This document shows, piece by piece, positions 1-7,878 of a stretch of 32,696 nt of DNA. The notes under the pieces are model-generated. The model ran no database searches. It was given only the letters and a program-made list of their open reading frames with translations, and was not told where the DNA came from. Source of the DNA: Erysipelotrichaceae bacterium (lineage in GTDB: Bacteria; Bacillota_I; Bacilli_A; Erysipelotrichales; Erysipelotrichaceae). Position 1 is the stretch's first letter, and each line of letters opens with the position of its first letter. The DNA lies in assembly GCA_017428765.1 (NCBI GenBank), contig JAFRQF010000033.1:1-32696 (forward strand), given 5' to 3'. The translations under genes were made by a program, and so were the position numbers.

Positions 1-78
1 GCCGAATGTCTTGGCAAGAAGAACTGCCTGCGCCTCACTTGGATATGCACGATAGCGGTATGCGATATTACGTTTCAT
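1..78 (-). CDS. tnpB: TnpB-family IS200/IS605 protein, N-terminal part (runs off the window)
   Basis: Reading the minus strand from the ATG at 76-78 gives an open frame to the window edge, 26 codons, starting MKRNIAYRYRAYPSEAQ and continuing with LLAKTFG. The run of basic and aromatic residues followed by YPxxxQ and a leucine-rich helix is the characteristic start of TnpB/OrfB proteins of IS200/IS605 elements, RNA-guided nucleases ancestral to Cas12. Only the N-terminal helix-turn-helix region is visible, so the RuvC active site and the omega-RNA, which lies at the 3' end of tnpB, are outside the window. Whether a tnpA transposase accompanies it is unknown. The family call rests on recognition of the N-terminus alone. 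Confidence 0.75.
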   Translation of the reverse strand, partial: MKRNIAYRYRAYPSEAQAVLLAKTFG

Positions 79-232
79 TGTTTTCCTTTTGCTTACTGTG
101 ATATTCCAACATGGACTTATCTATATTATTGCGATTTTGAGCGGCAAAAAATGTTCCACCAGAGAAATTCCGAATTCATTCCCGTCTTTACACTCCGTAG
201 GAAGGCGGGGACTTCTTCGGACTTATGTTAAA
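79..232. other. Probable left end of the IS200/IS605-type element
   Basis: The interval between the tnpB start and the first chromosomal gene has no gene of its own. It contains an imperfect hairpin (CCCGTCTT at 181-188 with AAGGCGGG at 202-209, one G-T pair). Subterminal hairpins rather than terminal inverted repeats mark the ends of IS200/IS605 elements, so this may be the left end. The exact boundary is not visible without an empty-site comparison. Confidence 0.35.
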
Positions 233-259
233 ATGAAGAAAAAGAGAGGGTTCATCATT

Positions 260-775
260 ATGGCAAAAGAGAAGATCAATGTTTTTGATTATGCGGAAAA
301 GATAAATAAACAGATCGCTCCGGGGATCTTGTTGAATACCAACTGTGAGAAATTCAATTCGATGGTCATCGGCTGGGGACACCTGGGTGTCATATGGGGT
401 CTTGAGACGTTCACCGTCTATGTCAGAGATTCCCGTTTCACCAAGAAACAGCTCGACAAGACCGGCAGGTTCACGCTCTCGATGCCGTTAGACGGAAGCT
501 ATGATCCGGAAGTCTTCCGGGTCTTCGGGACGATGTCAGGTTACGATATGGACAAGAGCGAATACATAACGCAGGTACCTGCCAATGTCAACTTCGTTCC
601 GGGCATCAAGGAATATCCGCTGACGATCGAGTGCGAAGTCATCTATAAACAGAGACAGGATCCGGAAGCGATCGATAAGCAGATACTGCGGAAGTATTAT
701 TCCGCCGAGGAGACCAAAGACGATCACCACACCATGTATATCGGCAAGATCGTCGATGCCTATATCATCAGATAG
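260..775 (+). CDS. Flavin reductase-like (flavoredoxin) protein, 171 aa
   Basis: Small FMN-binding split-barrel protein of the flavin reductase/flavoredoxin type, expected to bind FMN in the cytoplasm and shuttle electrons; the physiological partner is unknown. Visible family features are the early segment around NTNCEKFNSMVIGWGHLGV (residues ~25-45), which corresponds to the flavin-binding loop, and the following TFTVYVRDSRFT strand with a conserved basic and aromatic pattern. Length is normal for single-domain members. I chose the ATG at 260 because GAGAGGG precedes it by 9 nt; an in-frame ATG at 233 lies inside a -10-like TAAAAT and would be less likely. The next gene starts 3 nt after the stop, so the two are probably co-transcribed. 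Confidence 0.75.
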   Translation: MAKEKINVFDYAEKINKQIAPGILLNTNCEKFNSMVIGWGHLGVIWGLETFTVYVRDSRFTKKQLDKTGRFTLSMPLDGSYDPEVFRVFGTMSGYDMDKSEYITQVPANVNFVPGIKEYPLTIECEVIYKQRQDPEAIDKQILRKYYSAEETKDDHHTMYIGKIVDAYIIR

Positions 776-778
776 AAG

Positions 779-1396
779 ATGCCGGAAAAGTATATCGATG
801 ATTTCTGTTTCTGTTCATCGGTCTTTGAATTCCTGGATACACCGAAAAAGGAATGGCTAAAGGCGATGAAAGAAAACTATCCTTTCGTGACGCCGCATGA
901 ACTCAGCGATGCGCAGATCACAGCCTGGAAGGATGAATATAATGTCCTGGAAAAGGGACTGTCCGCCTGTGTGAATAAGAACAGGGACTATGGGAAGCTG
1001 TCCATCGTATTTGAATATGTCCTCTGGGATTTTGACAACGAATACGGTGTCAGACCGGATGTGCTGATCTTATCAAAAGACAGAGTGGGCATCATCGAAT
1101 TCAAGACGAGGCCTTTCAGCAAGGAAGATCACATCTACATCACTTCGCAGGCCAAGAAGTATCGCCACCGTTTGTTACACAACCACGACAGATCGAAAGG
1201 CATGAAGCTTTCCGTTGCGGCGATCTCTACGTCGATGAAGGACTATTATGAGATCCTCGGACGGGTCAAATGTATCTCCCCGGACCGCTTTGAAGACATA
1301 CGGGAATCTCTGATGGGCAGATATCCCAAGGCCCATGAAGATGTCTACGGCTGGATCGGTTCGGATTATCATTTTGAAAAAACTATAACGAAGTAA
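779..1396 (+). CDS. Stand-alone PD-(D/E)XK nuclease-like protein, 205 aa
   Basis: No exact family name recognised. Residues ~60-140 carry the layout of a PD-(D/E)XK fold: an acidic strand (SIVFEYVLWDFD), then RPDVLIL, then IIEFKTR (the ExK element), then a glutamine helix QAKKYRHRL. The stretch around ITAWKDEYNVLEKGL followed by this core resembles the N-terminal domain of DUF2075-type helicases, but no helicase domain follows here. A nuclease or nucleic-acid-binding role is inferred. It starts 3 nt after the flavoredoxin-like gene without a clear ribosome site, suggesting coupling. The C-terminal ~60 residues are unassigned. It could also be an inactive relative, since the motif-II Asp and ExK are seen but activity is untested. 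Confidence 0.55.
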   Translation: MPEKYIDDFCFCSSVFEFLDTPKKEWLKAMKENYPFVTPHELSDAQITAWKDEYNVLEKGLSACVNKNRDYGKLSIVFEYVLWDFDNEYGVRPDVLILSKDRVGIIEFKTRPFSKEDHIYITSQAKKYRHRLLHNHDRSKGMKLSVAAISTSMKDYYEILGRVKCISPDRFEDIRESLMGRYPKAHEDVYGWIGSDYHFEKTITK

Positions 1397-1413
1397 AAGA
1401 GGAAGTATATAGT

Positions 1414-2019
1414 ATGAACACAAAATTTCTGATCGAAGCGTTTGGCTATCTCGGTTCTTTCCTGGTCCTGGTGTCGATGCTGATGACATCGGTCGTGAAG
1501 CTCAGGATCATCAATACGATCGGTTCTCTGATCTTTACGGTCTATGCATTCATCATCAAGTCCTATCCGACTGCCTTCATGAACCTGTGTCTGGTACTGA
1601 TCAATGTACACTTCCTATGGAAGATGTCAAAGAAAGACAAGGTCTATGAGGCCGTCGAGTGTGATAATGATGACACCATGCTGAAGTATCTGCTGAAACG
1701 ATATGATGCGGATATCCAAAAGAGTTTCCCGGGTATCGATATCGACCCCGGGCAGACGGATAAAAACTATGTCGTCTTCTGTGAAGGCAAGCCGGTCGGC
1801 ATGAGCTTAGGCAGAAAACAGGGCGATGTCCTGGATCTGAAACTGGATTATTCGATCCCCGAATATCGGGATTTTTCGATCGGCGGATTCTTATTCGACT
1901 ACATCGCAAAAAGCGATATCAAAAAGATCGTCTACCGAGGTCCGGATGTCAATCACAAGGACTATCTTAAGTCACAGGGCTTCGTCAAAGATGGCGATTC
2001 CTACATCAAAACATTATAA
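1414..2019 (+). CDS. YgjV-like membrane protein with C-terminal soluble domain, 201 aa
   Basis: The first ~75 residues contain three hydrophobic helices (FGYLGSFLVLVSMLMTSVVK; IINTIGSLIFTVYAFII; TAFMNLCLVLINVHFLW), the pattern of the YgjV family of inner-membrane proteins of unknown function. The remaining ~125 residues are soluble and end in KSQGFVKDGDSYIKTL, which recalls the end of GNAT-like folds (a loop then GF plus a final strand); RDFSIGGFLFDYI could be the corresponding helix. No acetyl-CoA loop is clear, so activity is not claimed. AGAGGAAG sits upstream of the ATG, and the gene closes the cluster starting at 260, followed by a strong hairpin. Confidence 0.65.
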   Translation: MNTKFLIEAFGYLGSFLVLVSMLMTSVVKLRIINTIGSLIFTVYAFIIKSYPTAFMNLCLVLINVHFLWKMSKKDKVYEAVECDNDDTMLKYLLKRYDADIQKSFPGIDIDPGQTDKNYVVFCEGKPVGMSLGRKQGDVLDLKLDYSIPEYRDFSIGGFLFDYIAKSDIKKIVYRGPDVNHKDYLKSQGFVKDGDSYIKTL

Positions 2020-2035
2020 AGAAACAGATAAGAAA

Positions 2036-2064
2036 CAATGACCGCGGAAGCGGTCATTGCCTTT
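2036..2064. terminator. Bidirectional intrinsic terminator
   Basis: CAATGACCGC (2036-2045) and GCGGTCATTG (2050-2059) form a perfect 10-bp stem around a GGAA loop, followed by CCTTTAG on the plus strand and TTTCTTATC on the minus strand. It separates the convergent YgjV-like and sensor-kinase genes and can serve both. Confidence 0.8.
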
Positions 2065-5000
2065 AGTAACGGATCAGTGATTCCAACGTCGCAAACAACG
2101 TCTCCGGTTCGACCGGTTTGGACAGGTGGGCATTGAGTCCGGCTTGCAGGGAACGCTGCACGTCTTCGTCAAAGGCATTGGCGGTCAGAGCGATGATCGG
2201 GATGAACTTTGCGTCTTCCTTGTCTGAGGAACGTATCCGTCTGGTGGCTTCCAAGCCATCCATGACCGGCATGCGCATATCCATCAGTATCGCATCGTAA
2301 TAGCCGCTTTCATGTGCCATGTATTTATCCAGAGCGATCTGCCCGTTTTCGGCGAGATCGACTTCGATCTGTCGGCTCTGCAGGATCATGAACATGATCT
2401 CGGCATTGATCTTCACATCTTCCGCCAGCAGGATCCTTCTGCCTTTGAGGTCCGCCTTGGAGGCTAAGAGGATCTCATTTTTGAATTTGAAGGCCGTCTT
2501 GAATTCATCCAGGACGTTGCCGGCAAATAACGGTTTGGCGACAAAGGAGTCGACACCGGCTTGTTTTGCCTGCTCGGAGATATCGTCCCAGTTGTAGGAA
2601 GTCAGGATGATGATCGGCGTATGGTCGCCGACGATCTTGCGTATCTCGCGGGTCGTCTCGACGCCGTCCATTTCCGGCATCTTCCAGTCGACAAGGATCA
2701 GATCGTAATCCTCACGTCTGGTGTGGCGGATGGAGATCATATCCAGAGCCTTCCTGCCCGAGTCTGCGGTCTCGCAGGAGATCTTCACCTGTGACAGTGT
2801 GATCTTTGCGTGTTCAAGCGCGATCGGGTCATCGTCGATGACTAAGACCGAGAGCTTGTGCGGTTCGATCGCCATGTCTTCTTCATCGGATCTGACACGG
2901 TCGGATTCGCCCAGCGTGACGGTGACATGGAAGGTCGAACCTTTTCCTTTTTCCGATTCCACTTCGATGTGACCGTTCATCAGTTCGACGATGTTCTTGG
3001 TGATCGGCATGCCTAAGCCTGTCGATCCTAAGACATTGTTTGCGGAAGTGACTTCCTGCGAGAAGGCTTCAAAGATGTGCGGCAGGTATTCTTTCGACAT
3101 GCCGATACCGGTATCTTCAAAGCGGAAATGCAGCGTCGCTTTCTTATCGAAACGTTTGCCCTCATCGATCGTGAAGGTGACTCTGCCGCCTTCCGGTGTG
3201 AACTTGACGGCATTGCCTAAGATGTTGATCATGACCTGGCGAAGTTTCATGTCATCGCCGATATAGTAGTCGTCGATCTTGCCGTTGATGTGGCATTCGT
3301 AATGCAGACCCTTGTCATGGCACTGGCCGGAGATGATCGTATTGACCTGTTCCAGTGTTCTTGCAAAGGAGAACTCTTCGTTCTTGATGACCATCCTGCC
3401 CGATTCGATACGCGACATGTCTAAGATATCGTTGATGATGCTTAACAGATGTTTTGCGGAAACATCGATCTTGGAGAAGTAGACTTTCGAGCGGTCATTG
3501 ACTTCCTTGTCATTGAGGGCGATGTTGTTGAGACCGATGATGGCATTCATCGGCGTACGGATCTCGTGGGACATATTGGACAGGAAGGTCGTCTTGGCTC
3601 TGGAGGCTTCCTTGGCAGCCGTCAGGGCATCCGATAAGGCCTGCGACTGGTCGAGCGACTTTCTTGTTTCACTGTCCACATCGGTGAAACATGCCGAGAC
3701 GGTATGGACGAGATGATCGTCTCTGTCTTCCGGATGTCTGACACCGGCGAACTTGACGGATTCGTAGGTCTGCCTGCCGCCGCGTTCCACCATATAGGTA
3801 TAGGAGATGACTCTCTGGTTCTTGAGACCCTCACGGATATTGTCCGGCTGGACGAATCTTAAGAATTCCTCGAGATACGGCTTGCAGACATACTGGTTTG
3901 CGTAATTGGTGAAGGCTTCCAGATATGGGAAGCGGTCGCCGACTTTGAAACCGCCGGAGATCCCGGAGTGGGATTGGAAACATTCGCCTTGATCCTTGTC
4001 GAGTTCGATGTAATAGACGCTCCAGTAGTCGGAAGCCAGTGCGGTGATCAGTTTCATCTGCTGGTCTTTGGACTTTTCATGAGCGATCAGCTGTTCGTGC
4101 AGGGCAAGTTTCTCATCGAGTTCCAGCTGCTTGATGCGGGCTTCGGTCTCGGCCTGCTTGGCTCTGGCAATCTCCGTGACATCGACGCACATGCCTAAGA
4201 GACACTTCCTTCCGGAGGCATCATTGAAGATCAGCTTGGTCGTCTGCAGGTTGCGCATGAAGCCGGCCGCATCCGGTACATCTTCAAAGAAGACATACGG
4301 CTCATCCATCGCGATGGCCTTTTTATCGTCTTCCACGAAGTGGTCGGCCGTATCCTTGTCGAAGATGTCGTGGTCGCTCAGCCCGACGACGCCTTTCGGA
4401 GATTCCTTGTGGGCATATTCGGCAAAGGCCTGGTTGCAGGCAAGATAGACACCGGTATTCGCATCTTTGGAGAAGGACATCGCCGGCATATTGGTCAGTA
4501 AGGCACCGACCGAACCCATCAGGTCGGCCAGCTGGTTGGCGGCTTTTGCCTCGTCGGCCAGACGGATGATCTCGTTGTTGGATTCATCATAGACGTGTGA
4601 CAGCAATAAGATATAGGCAAACATGATCCCTAAGAAGAAGCAGCAGGGCTGGAAGGGATAGATCGCATCGACGCTGATCCACTTGGTGTAGATGAAGACA
4701 CCCAAGGCCGGGATGATCGAAAAACCCAGTGTCGTCAGCAGAGTCCGTTTTCCCGAACCCTTGTCGGTAAACAGAAGATAGAGTATCGCGATGACCGGTA
4801 TGAAGTAGTAGATCAGATTGAGATCGGAGAATAAGGTGAATAAAGGTCCTCTGGTGTAACGGTTTGCGCTGTCACCGATCGTCCATAAGGCACCTGTGCC
4901 TAGCATCGTCACGATGACCAGCGACAGATTGAACAGATACGGCAAGGCGAACAGAAGGTTCCAGTTGAAGGAATTCAGATGGCTGCCGGAAAAGTGTTTG

Positions 5001-5266
5001 GCAAACAGGAACCACATGAAAGGCAGCGTGATATAGACCGAATAAAATAAGAAGTTCAGAACGATGAACAGCGGGCGGTTGAAAGTTTCCGCGGTATAGA
5101 TGATGATCCACAGGCAGTCCGTCAGCACATAGAAGATCGTGATGCCGATCAGGGTAAGAGAGATCTTCTGGTGCGGATTGTTTTTTAATTTCCGGCTGAC
5201 GTCAAAAAAGATCAGAATTAGGCCAAGGATAAGCACGCTTGCGGTCATAGCGTAGTTTAAAGTCAT
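2063..5266 (-). CDS. Hybrid sensor histidine kinase with two receiver domains, 1067 aa
   Basis: Membrane-anchored signalling protein. Residues ~1-225 contain seven hydrophobic helices (7TM histidine-kinase sensor type), followed by a coiled linker, a PAS-like domain (~250-370), a second sensory segment (~410-530), then HisKA with the H-box SNMSHEIRTPMNAI (phosphoacceptor His about residue 567) and HATPase_c with N-box INILGNAVKF and G-boxes DTGIGM and GSTGLGM. Two receivers follow: LVIDDDP...LILVDWKMPEMDG (Asp about 860) and LLAEDVK...ILMDMRMPVMDG (Asp about 996). No HPt domain is present, so an external phosphotransfer partner or receiver-based output is implied. I chose the start at 5264-5266 because AGGAG lies 7 nt upstream; the frame is open further upstream, but that part has no ribosome site. 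The signal sensed is unknown and no response regulator gene is adjacent. Confidence 0.9.
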   Translation of the reverse strand: MTLNYAMTASVLILGLILIFFDVSRKLKNNPHQKISLTLIGITIFYVLTDCLWIIIYTAETFNRPLFIVLNFLFYSVYITLPFMWFLFAKHFSGSHLNSFNWNLLFALPYLFNLSLVIVTMLGTGALWTIGDSANRYTRGPLFTLFSDLNLIYYFIPVIAILYLLFTDKGSGKRTLLTTLGFSIIPALGVFIYTKWISVDAIYPFQPCCFFLGIMFAYILLLSHVYDESNNEIIRLADEAKAANQLADLMGSVGALLTNMPAMSFSKDANTGVYLACNQAFAEYAHKESPKGVVGLSDHDIFDKDTADHFVEDDKKAIAMDEPYVFFEDVPDAAGFMRNLQTTKLIFNDASGRKCLLGMCVDVTEIARAKQAETEARIKQLELDEKLALHEQLIAHEKSKDQQMKLITALASDYWSVYYIELDKDQGECFQSHSGISGGFKVGDRFPYLEAFTNYANQYVCKPYLEEFLRFVQPDNIREGLKNQRVISYTYMVERGGRQTYESVKFAGVRHPEDRDDHLVHTVSACFTDVDSETRKSLDQSQALSDALTAAKEASRAKTTFLSNMSHEIRTPMNAIIGLNNIALNDKEVNDRSKVYFSKIDVSAKHLLSIINDILDMSRIESGRMVIKNEEFSFARTLEQVNTIISGQCHDKGLHYECHINGKIDDYYIGDDMKLRQVMINILGNAVKFTPEGGRVTFTIDEGKRFDKKATLHFRFEDTGIGMSKEYLPHIFEAFSQEVTSANNVLGSTGLGMPITKNIVELMNGHIEVESEKGKGSTFHVTVTLGESDRVRSDEEDMAIEPHKLSVLVIDDDPIALEHAKITLSQVKISCETADSGRKALDMISIRHTRREDYDLILVDWKMPEMDGVETTREIRKIVGDHTPIIILTSYNWDDISEQAKQAGVDSFVAKPLFAGNVLDEFKTAFKFKNEILLASKADLKGRRILLAEDVKINAEIMFMILQSRQIEVDLAENGQIALDKYMAHESGYYDAILMDMRMPVMDGLEATRRIRSSDKEDAKFIPIIALTANAFDEDVQRSLQAGLNAHLSKPVEPETLFATLESLIRY

Positions 5267-5309
5267 AAGTGTCTCCTGTAAATTGGGGATATGAAAAGTT
5301 CTTTTTAAT

Positions 5310-5315
5310 ATTATA
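5310..5315 (-). promoter_or_regulatory. -10 box for the hybrid kinase gene
   Basis: TATAAT on the minus strand 43 nt upstream of the kinase ATG. No convincing -35 hexamer is seen at standard spacing. The interval 5267-5446 otherwise contains no gene that I can support. Confidence 0.45.
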
Positions 5316-5446
5316 AAGTATCGTCTAACAAAAAAGATAGAATCACAGGCGCTACAACAACAAAAAAGAAGCCGAAAAAAGACAGGCATAACGCATCATG
5401 ACGGGGAAGGCGATCTAAAGAACGAAGCGTTTTGTTCTTATAAATG

Positions 5447-5471
5447 AAAAAACGCCTTCTGACAGGCGTTT
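5447..5471 (-). terminator. Intrinsic terminator after the PfkB-like gene
   Basis: On the minus strand AAACGCC and GGCGTTT pair around a short loop, followed by TTTTTC. The hairpin overlaps the stop codon of the PfkB-like gene. Confidence 0.7.
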
Positions 5472-6342
5472 ACTTCAAGGGCATCGGTCCTTCATATCTC
5501 GAACACTTCGCGGCAGCTTTGTTGGCATGGTATACGATGTCTTCAAAGCTTCTGTTCTCTCTTCTGAGGTATAAGGCGGCAGCTGCCGAAGTGTTGCCGC
5601 AGCCGGTGACATCGACCGCTTTTTCCGGTTCGATGGCCGAATGCGAGACGATCGTCTTATCTTCGATCCAGGAGGATCCGTTTTCTCCTTCTCTGAGGAA
5701 GCAGGGGACATCCAGCTCCATGATCTTTCCGATGATCTGTGTTCTGTCATTCACGCCAAAGAAGGCGGATGCCTCATCGAGGTTCATCGAATAACAGTCG
5801 CATTTCAGGATATCCTGAAGGACTCTGCCACGCATCAAAGGATCTTTGGAAGAAAAGGTCGGCGGTTCCCACAGGATCCTGATGTCCGGGGAAAGTTTTC
5901 GGATTTCTTTGATCTCTTCGAAGATCTCTTCCTGCGCAGCGGCGTCAAGATAGAGGCCTTTGGTGTTTTCATTTAAAAACGGTCTCAGCTTTTTTAAAGA
6001 TGTGCGGTTGTTTTCTCTCTGCTTTACGAAATAATCTTCGCCATAGATCGAGGTCTCGCTCCAGGTGCCGTCCTTTTCGTATTTCAGAAGGGTATGGTGG
6101 GTATATGGAAGAGTAAAACTGATGCCTTCCTTTGAGATGTTATTTTCTTTGAAATAGGTCCCGTAATAATCAAAGAAATCACTTCCTCCGGAACTCAAAA
6201 ACAATACGGAATCCGTGAAGTAACGTATGCCGCCATAGGCAAAGATCGCACAGCCGCCAAGCCTGCCTTTGACGAAAGTCCCATCGGCGTATTCGATGTC
6301 ATTGATGATGGAGATGCCGGCAGCGATATACTCGTAATTCAT
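5470..6342 (-). CDS. PfkB-family carbohydrate/nucleoside kinase-like protein, 290 aa
   Basis: Ribokinase-superfamily fold. The N-terminal substrate signature is seen as GRLGGCAIFAYGG (residues ~26-38), and the C-terminal signature as VDVTGCGNTSAAAALYL (~243-259). In active PfkB kinases the second motif reads GAGD, with Asp as catalytic base; here the equivalent is GCGN, Asn250. I recall the same Asp-to-Asn change in MAK32-like members, so it may mark a subfamily rather than decay. Length and the acidic loop SMNLDEASAFFG (comparable to the NxxE motif) are intact. Its start overlaps the end of the M24 peptidase gene by 4 nt (ATGA), so the two are a translationally coupled operon. The substrate is unknown. 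Confidence 0.75.
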   Translation of the reverse strand: MNYEYIAAGISIINDIEYADGTFVKGRLGGCAIFAYGGIRYFTDSVLFLSSGGSDFFDYYGTYFKENNISKEGISFTLPYTHHTLLKYEKDGTWSETSIYGEDYFVKQRENNRTSLKKLRPFLNENTKGLYLDAAAQEEIFEEIKEIRKLSPDIRILWEPPTFSSKDPLMRGRVLQDILKCDCYSMNLDEASAFFGVNDRTQIIGKIMELDVPCFLREGENGSSWIEDKTIVSHSAIEPEKAVDVTGCGNTSAAAALYLRRENRSFEDIVYHANKAAAKCSRYEGPMPLK

Positions 6343-7076
6343 AGTTTTCGCATCTTTCCTTCATAAAAGACATACATGTCTTCGTGCTTGATGCCGATGT
6401 GCCCGCCATTCTTACAGATATGCGGTTCAAAGGTGATAGGCTTGCCATATTCGGCGATGACCTGTTTCCTGCCGATGTCGATGGTGACTCGGTCTTTGGC
6501 ATCGTTTTCGATGCTGTGGCCGTAGTTTCCGTGATAGTCACAGTTGTGATAGCCGTGTTCTTTTACAAAGGCATCGATACGGGAGTGAAGTTTCTCAAAA
6601 GCGGTATCCGCATCAACGAAGTTAACAAAGAGTTCATGAAGTTTCATTTCCATCTGCATGCCTTGTCTGATCTCTTGATTCTTGGATTCTTTCCAGTCGA
6701 TGATCCTTCCGCCTTCCATGACAAAAGATCTCGCGAGATCTCCCCAGCCGGTCTGTATCATTGGGGCGACATCGATGGAGATGAGGTCGTCTTCTTTTAT
6801 CCTTCGATCTTCATAATCGGGAAGTCCGGCACCCGAATAGGAAGACAGATCCCCAAATAGGATCAGTGCCGGATCATTGTGGATCCACCAGCCCTGAGAT
6901 CCTAAGGAGCTCATGTATCTTTGACATTCCTCATGGATCTGATCTCTTGTAAGACCGGGCGCAAGAAAATCCTTCATATGTTCAAGGCATTTCTTTGCGA
7001 TGTCCTGCGCTTTGAGGATGTTGATGATGTCGACATCCGTATTCTTAAAATGAGCGATAAGGTCCTTTGTGTCCAT
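6339..7076 (-). CDS. M24-family metallopeptidase (Xaa-Pro aminopeptidase-like), 245 aa
   Basis: Pita-bread fold peptidase domain without the N-terminal domain of full-size aminopeptidases P. All five metal ligands can be placed: Asp102 (LISIDVAP), Asp113 (GWGDLARSF), His187 (NYGHSIEND), Glu217 (ITFEPHI) and Glu232 (IKHEDMYVF). It is therefore probably an active cytoplasmic dinuclear-metal aminopeptidase or a creatinase-like hydrolase; substrate unknown. I chose the ATG at 7074-7076, although the frame is open 28 codons further upstream, because a -10 box (TACAAT, minus strand) ends only 6 nt before it and no Shine-Dalgarno sequence is present, suggesting a leaderless mRNA. It is first in a two-gene operon with the PfkB-like kinase. 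Confidence 0.85.
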   Translation of the reverse strand: MDTKDLIAHFKNTDVDIINILKAQDIAKKCLEHMKDFLAPGLTRDQIHEECQRYMSSLGSQGWWIHNDPALILFGDLSSYSGAGLPDYEDRRIKEDDLISIDVAPMIQTGWGDLARSFVMEGGRIIDWKESKNQEIRQGMQMEMKLHELFVNFVDADTAFEKLHSRIDAFVKEHGYHNCDYHGNYGHSIENDAKDRVTIDIGRKQVIAEYGKPITFEPHICKNGGHIGIKHEDMYVFYEGKMRKL

Positions 7077-7082
7077 ATCTTG

Positions 7083-7110
7083 ATTGTAGCAGATGGGCGA
7101 GGGTTTTGAA
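7083..7110 (-). promoter_or_regulatory. Promoter of the M24/PfkB operon (leaderless type)
   Basis: On the minus strand TTCAAA (7105-7110) and TACAAT (7083-7088) are separated by 16 nt, and the ATG follows 6 nt after the -10 box, so transcription would start at or next to the start codon. The -35 hexamer is shared, in inverse orientation, with the divergent promoter. Confidence 0.55.
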
Positions 7111-7132
7111 TGATGAGGGAAAGGACTATAAT
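7105..7132 (+). promoter_or_regulatory. Promoter of the DUF3267 gene, sharing its -35 with the divergent one
   Basis: TTTGAA (7105-7110), a 16-nt spacer and TATAAT (7127-7132) precede an AGGAGA ribosome site and the ATG at 7154. The same six base pairs serve as the -35 of the minus-strand promoter. Confidence 0.5.
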
Positions 7133-7153
7133 CAATATCAGGAGATAACGTAT

Positions 7154-7732
7154 ATGACAAAATTTCATTTTGCAGGAAGATATGACGGGGATCCCGAAAA
7201 GCTGATCACCCATCCGCATGAGCCGGATTATGTGCCGTTCAAAGAGATGGATATGAAAAAACTGGGGCTCGTCATGAACATCGTTTCATTGTTTGTCGCA
7301 GCGGTGACGCTGGGTATCTATTTCTTTGTCTCGCGCAGTCCCTTCAATATGATCGGGGCCATCCTGATGGTCGTGTCACTGGTGCCCCACGAATTCCTTC
7401 ATGCGATCTGTTTTGAAGGAGATGTCTACATGTATGAGAACCTGAAACAGGGGATGCTGTTCGTGGTGGGACCGGGCACCTTTTCAAAAGCCGGTTTCAT
7501 CTTCATGTCGATGCTGCCGAACCTCGTCTTCGGTTTCATCCCGTTCTTTCTGTTCCTCATCAATCCTTCCTGGACGGTTTTAGGGACTCTGGGAGCGATG
7601 GCGATCTCTGCCGGTACGGGAGACTACTACAATGTCTGGAATGCCCTGACGCAGATGCCGAAAGGTTCCCGCACCTATCTGCATGGGACCAATTCCTTCT
7701 GGTATATGCCGCAGGATAATAAGAAGGCGTAA
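7154..7732 (+). CDS. DUF3267 membrane zincin-like protein, 192 aa
   Basis: Integral membrane protein with about four hydrophobic segments. Residues 79-83 form HEFLH within VPHEFLHAICF, the HExxH zinc site of the DUF3267 'putative zincin peptidase' family, and the later GTGDYYNVWNAL segment in a loop after the last helices matches the second conserved motif that probably gives the third ligand. Proteolysis inside or at the membrane is inferred from the family. I selected the start at 7154 because AGGAGA lies 7 nt upstream and the earlier part of the frame overlaps the divergent promoter. The gene stands alone, facing away from the M24 operon, and is followed by the metK promoter. Confidence 0.8.
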   Translation: MTKFHFAGRYDGDPEKLITHPHEPDYVPFKEMDMKKLGLVMNIVSLFVAAVTLGIYFFVSRSPFNMIGAILMVVSLVPHEFLHAICFEGDVYMYENLKQGMLFVVGPGTFSKAGFIFMSMLPNLVFGFIPFFLFLINPSWTVLGTLGAMAISAGTGDYYNVWNALTQMPKGSRTYLHGTNSFWYMPQDNKKA

Positions 7733-7743
7733 TATTACGATCG

Positions 7744-7772
7744 TTGATTTCTGAAAGAAAATATATTACAGT
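7744..7772 (+). promoter_or_regulatory. metK promoter
   Basis: TTGATT (7744-7749), a 17-nt spacer and TACAGT (7767-7772) lie immediately before the riboswitch P1 helix (from 7777), as expected for a leader that begins with the aptamer. Confidence 0.5.
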
Positions 7773-7776
7773 ATAT

Positions 7777-7863
7777 GTACCTATGAAGAGCACGGGAGAG
7801 ACAAGCTCTGTGATCGTGCAGCAACCTGACATGTCAAGGTGCTAAAGCTTGAACGATGGGTAC
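7777..7863 (+). ncRNA. SAM-I (S-box) riboswitch aptamer, compact form
   Basis: The conserved S-box core is readable: AAGAG after the P1 strand, GCAGCAACC after P2, then AAGGTGCTAA. P1 pairs GTACCTAT (7777-7784) with ATGGGTAC (7856-7863), with G-U pairs; P2 closes with CACG and CGTG; P3 is the CCTGACATGTCAAGG hairpin. Between GCTAA and the P1 3' strand only about 10 nt remain, so P4 is very short or absent. SAM binding is expected to stabilise P1 and let the downstream terminator form, lowering metK expression when SAM is plentiful. Confidence 0.88.
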
Positions 7864-7878
7864 CATTGTTTAAAGTCG

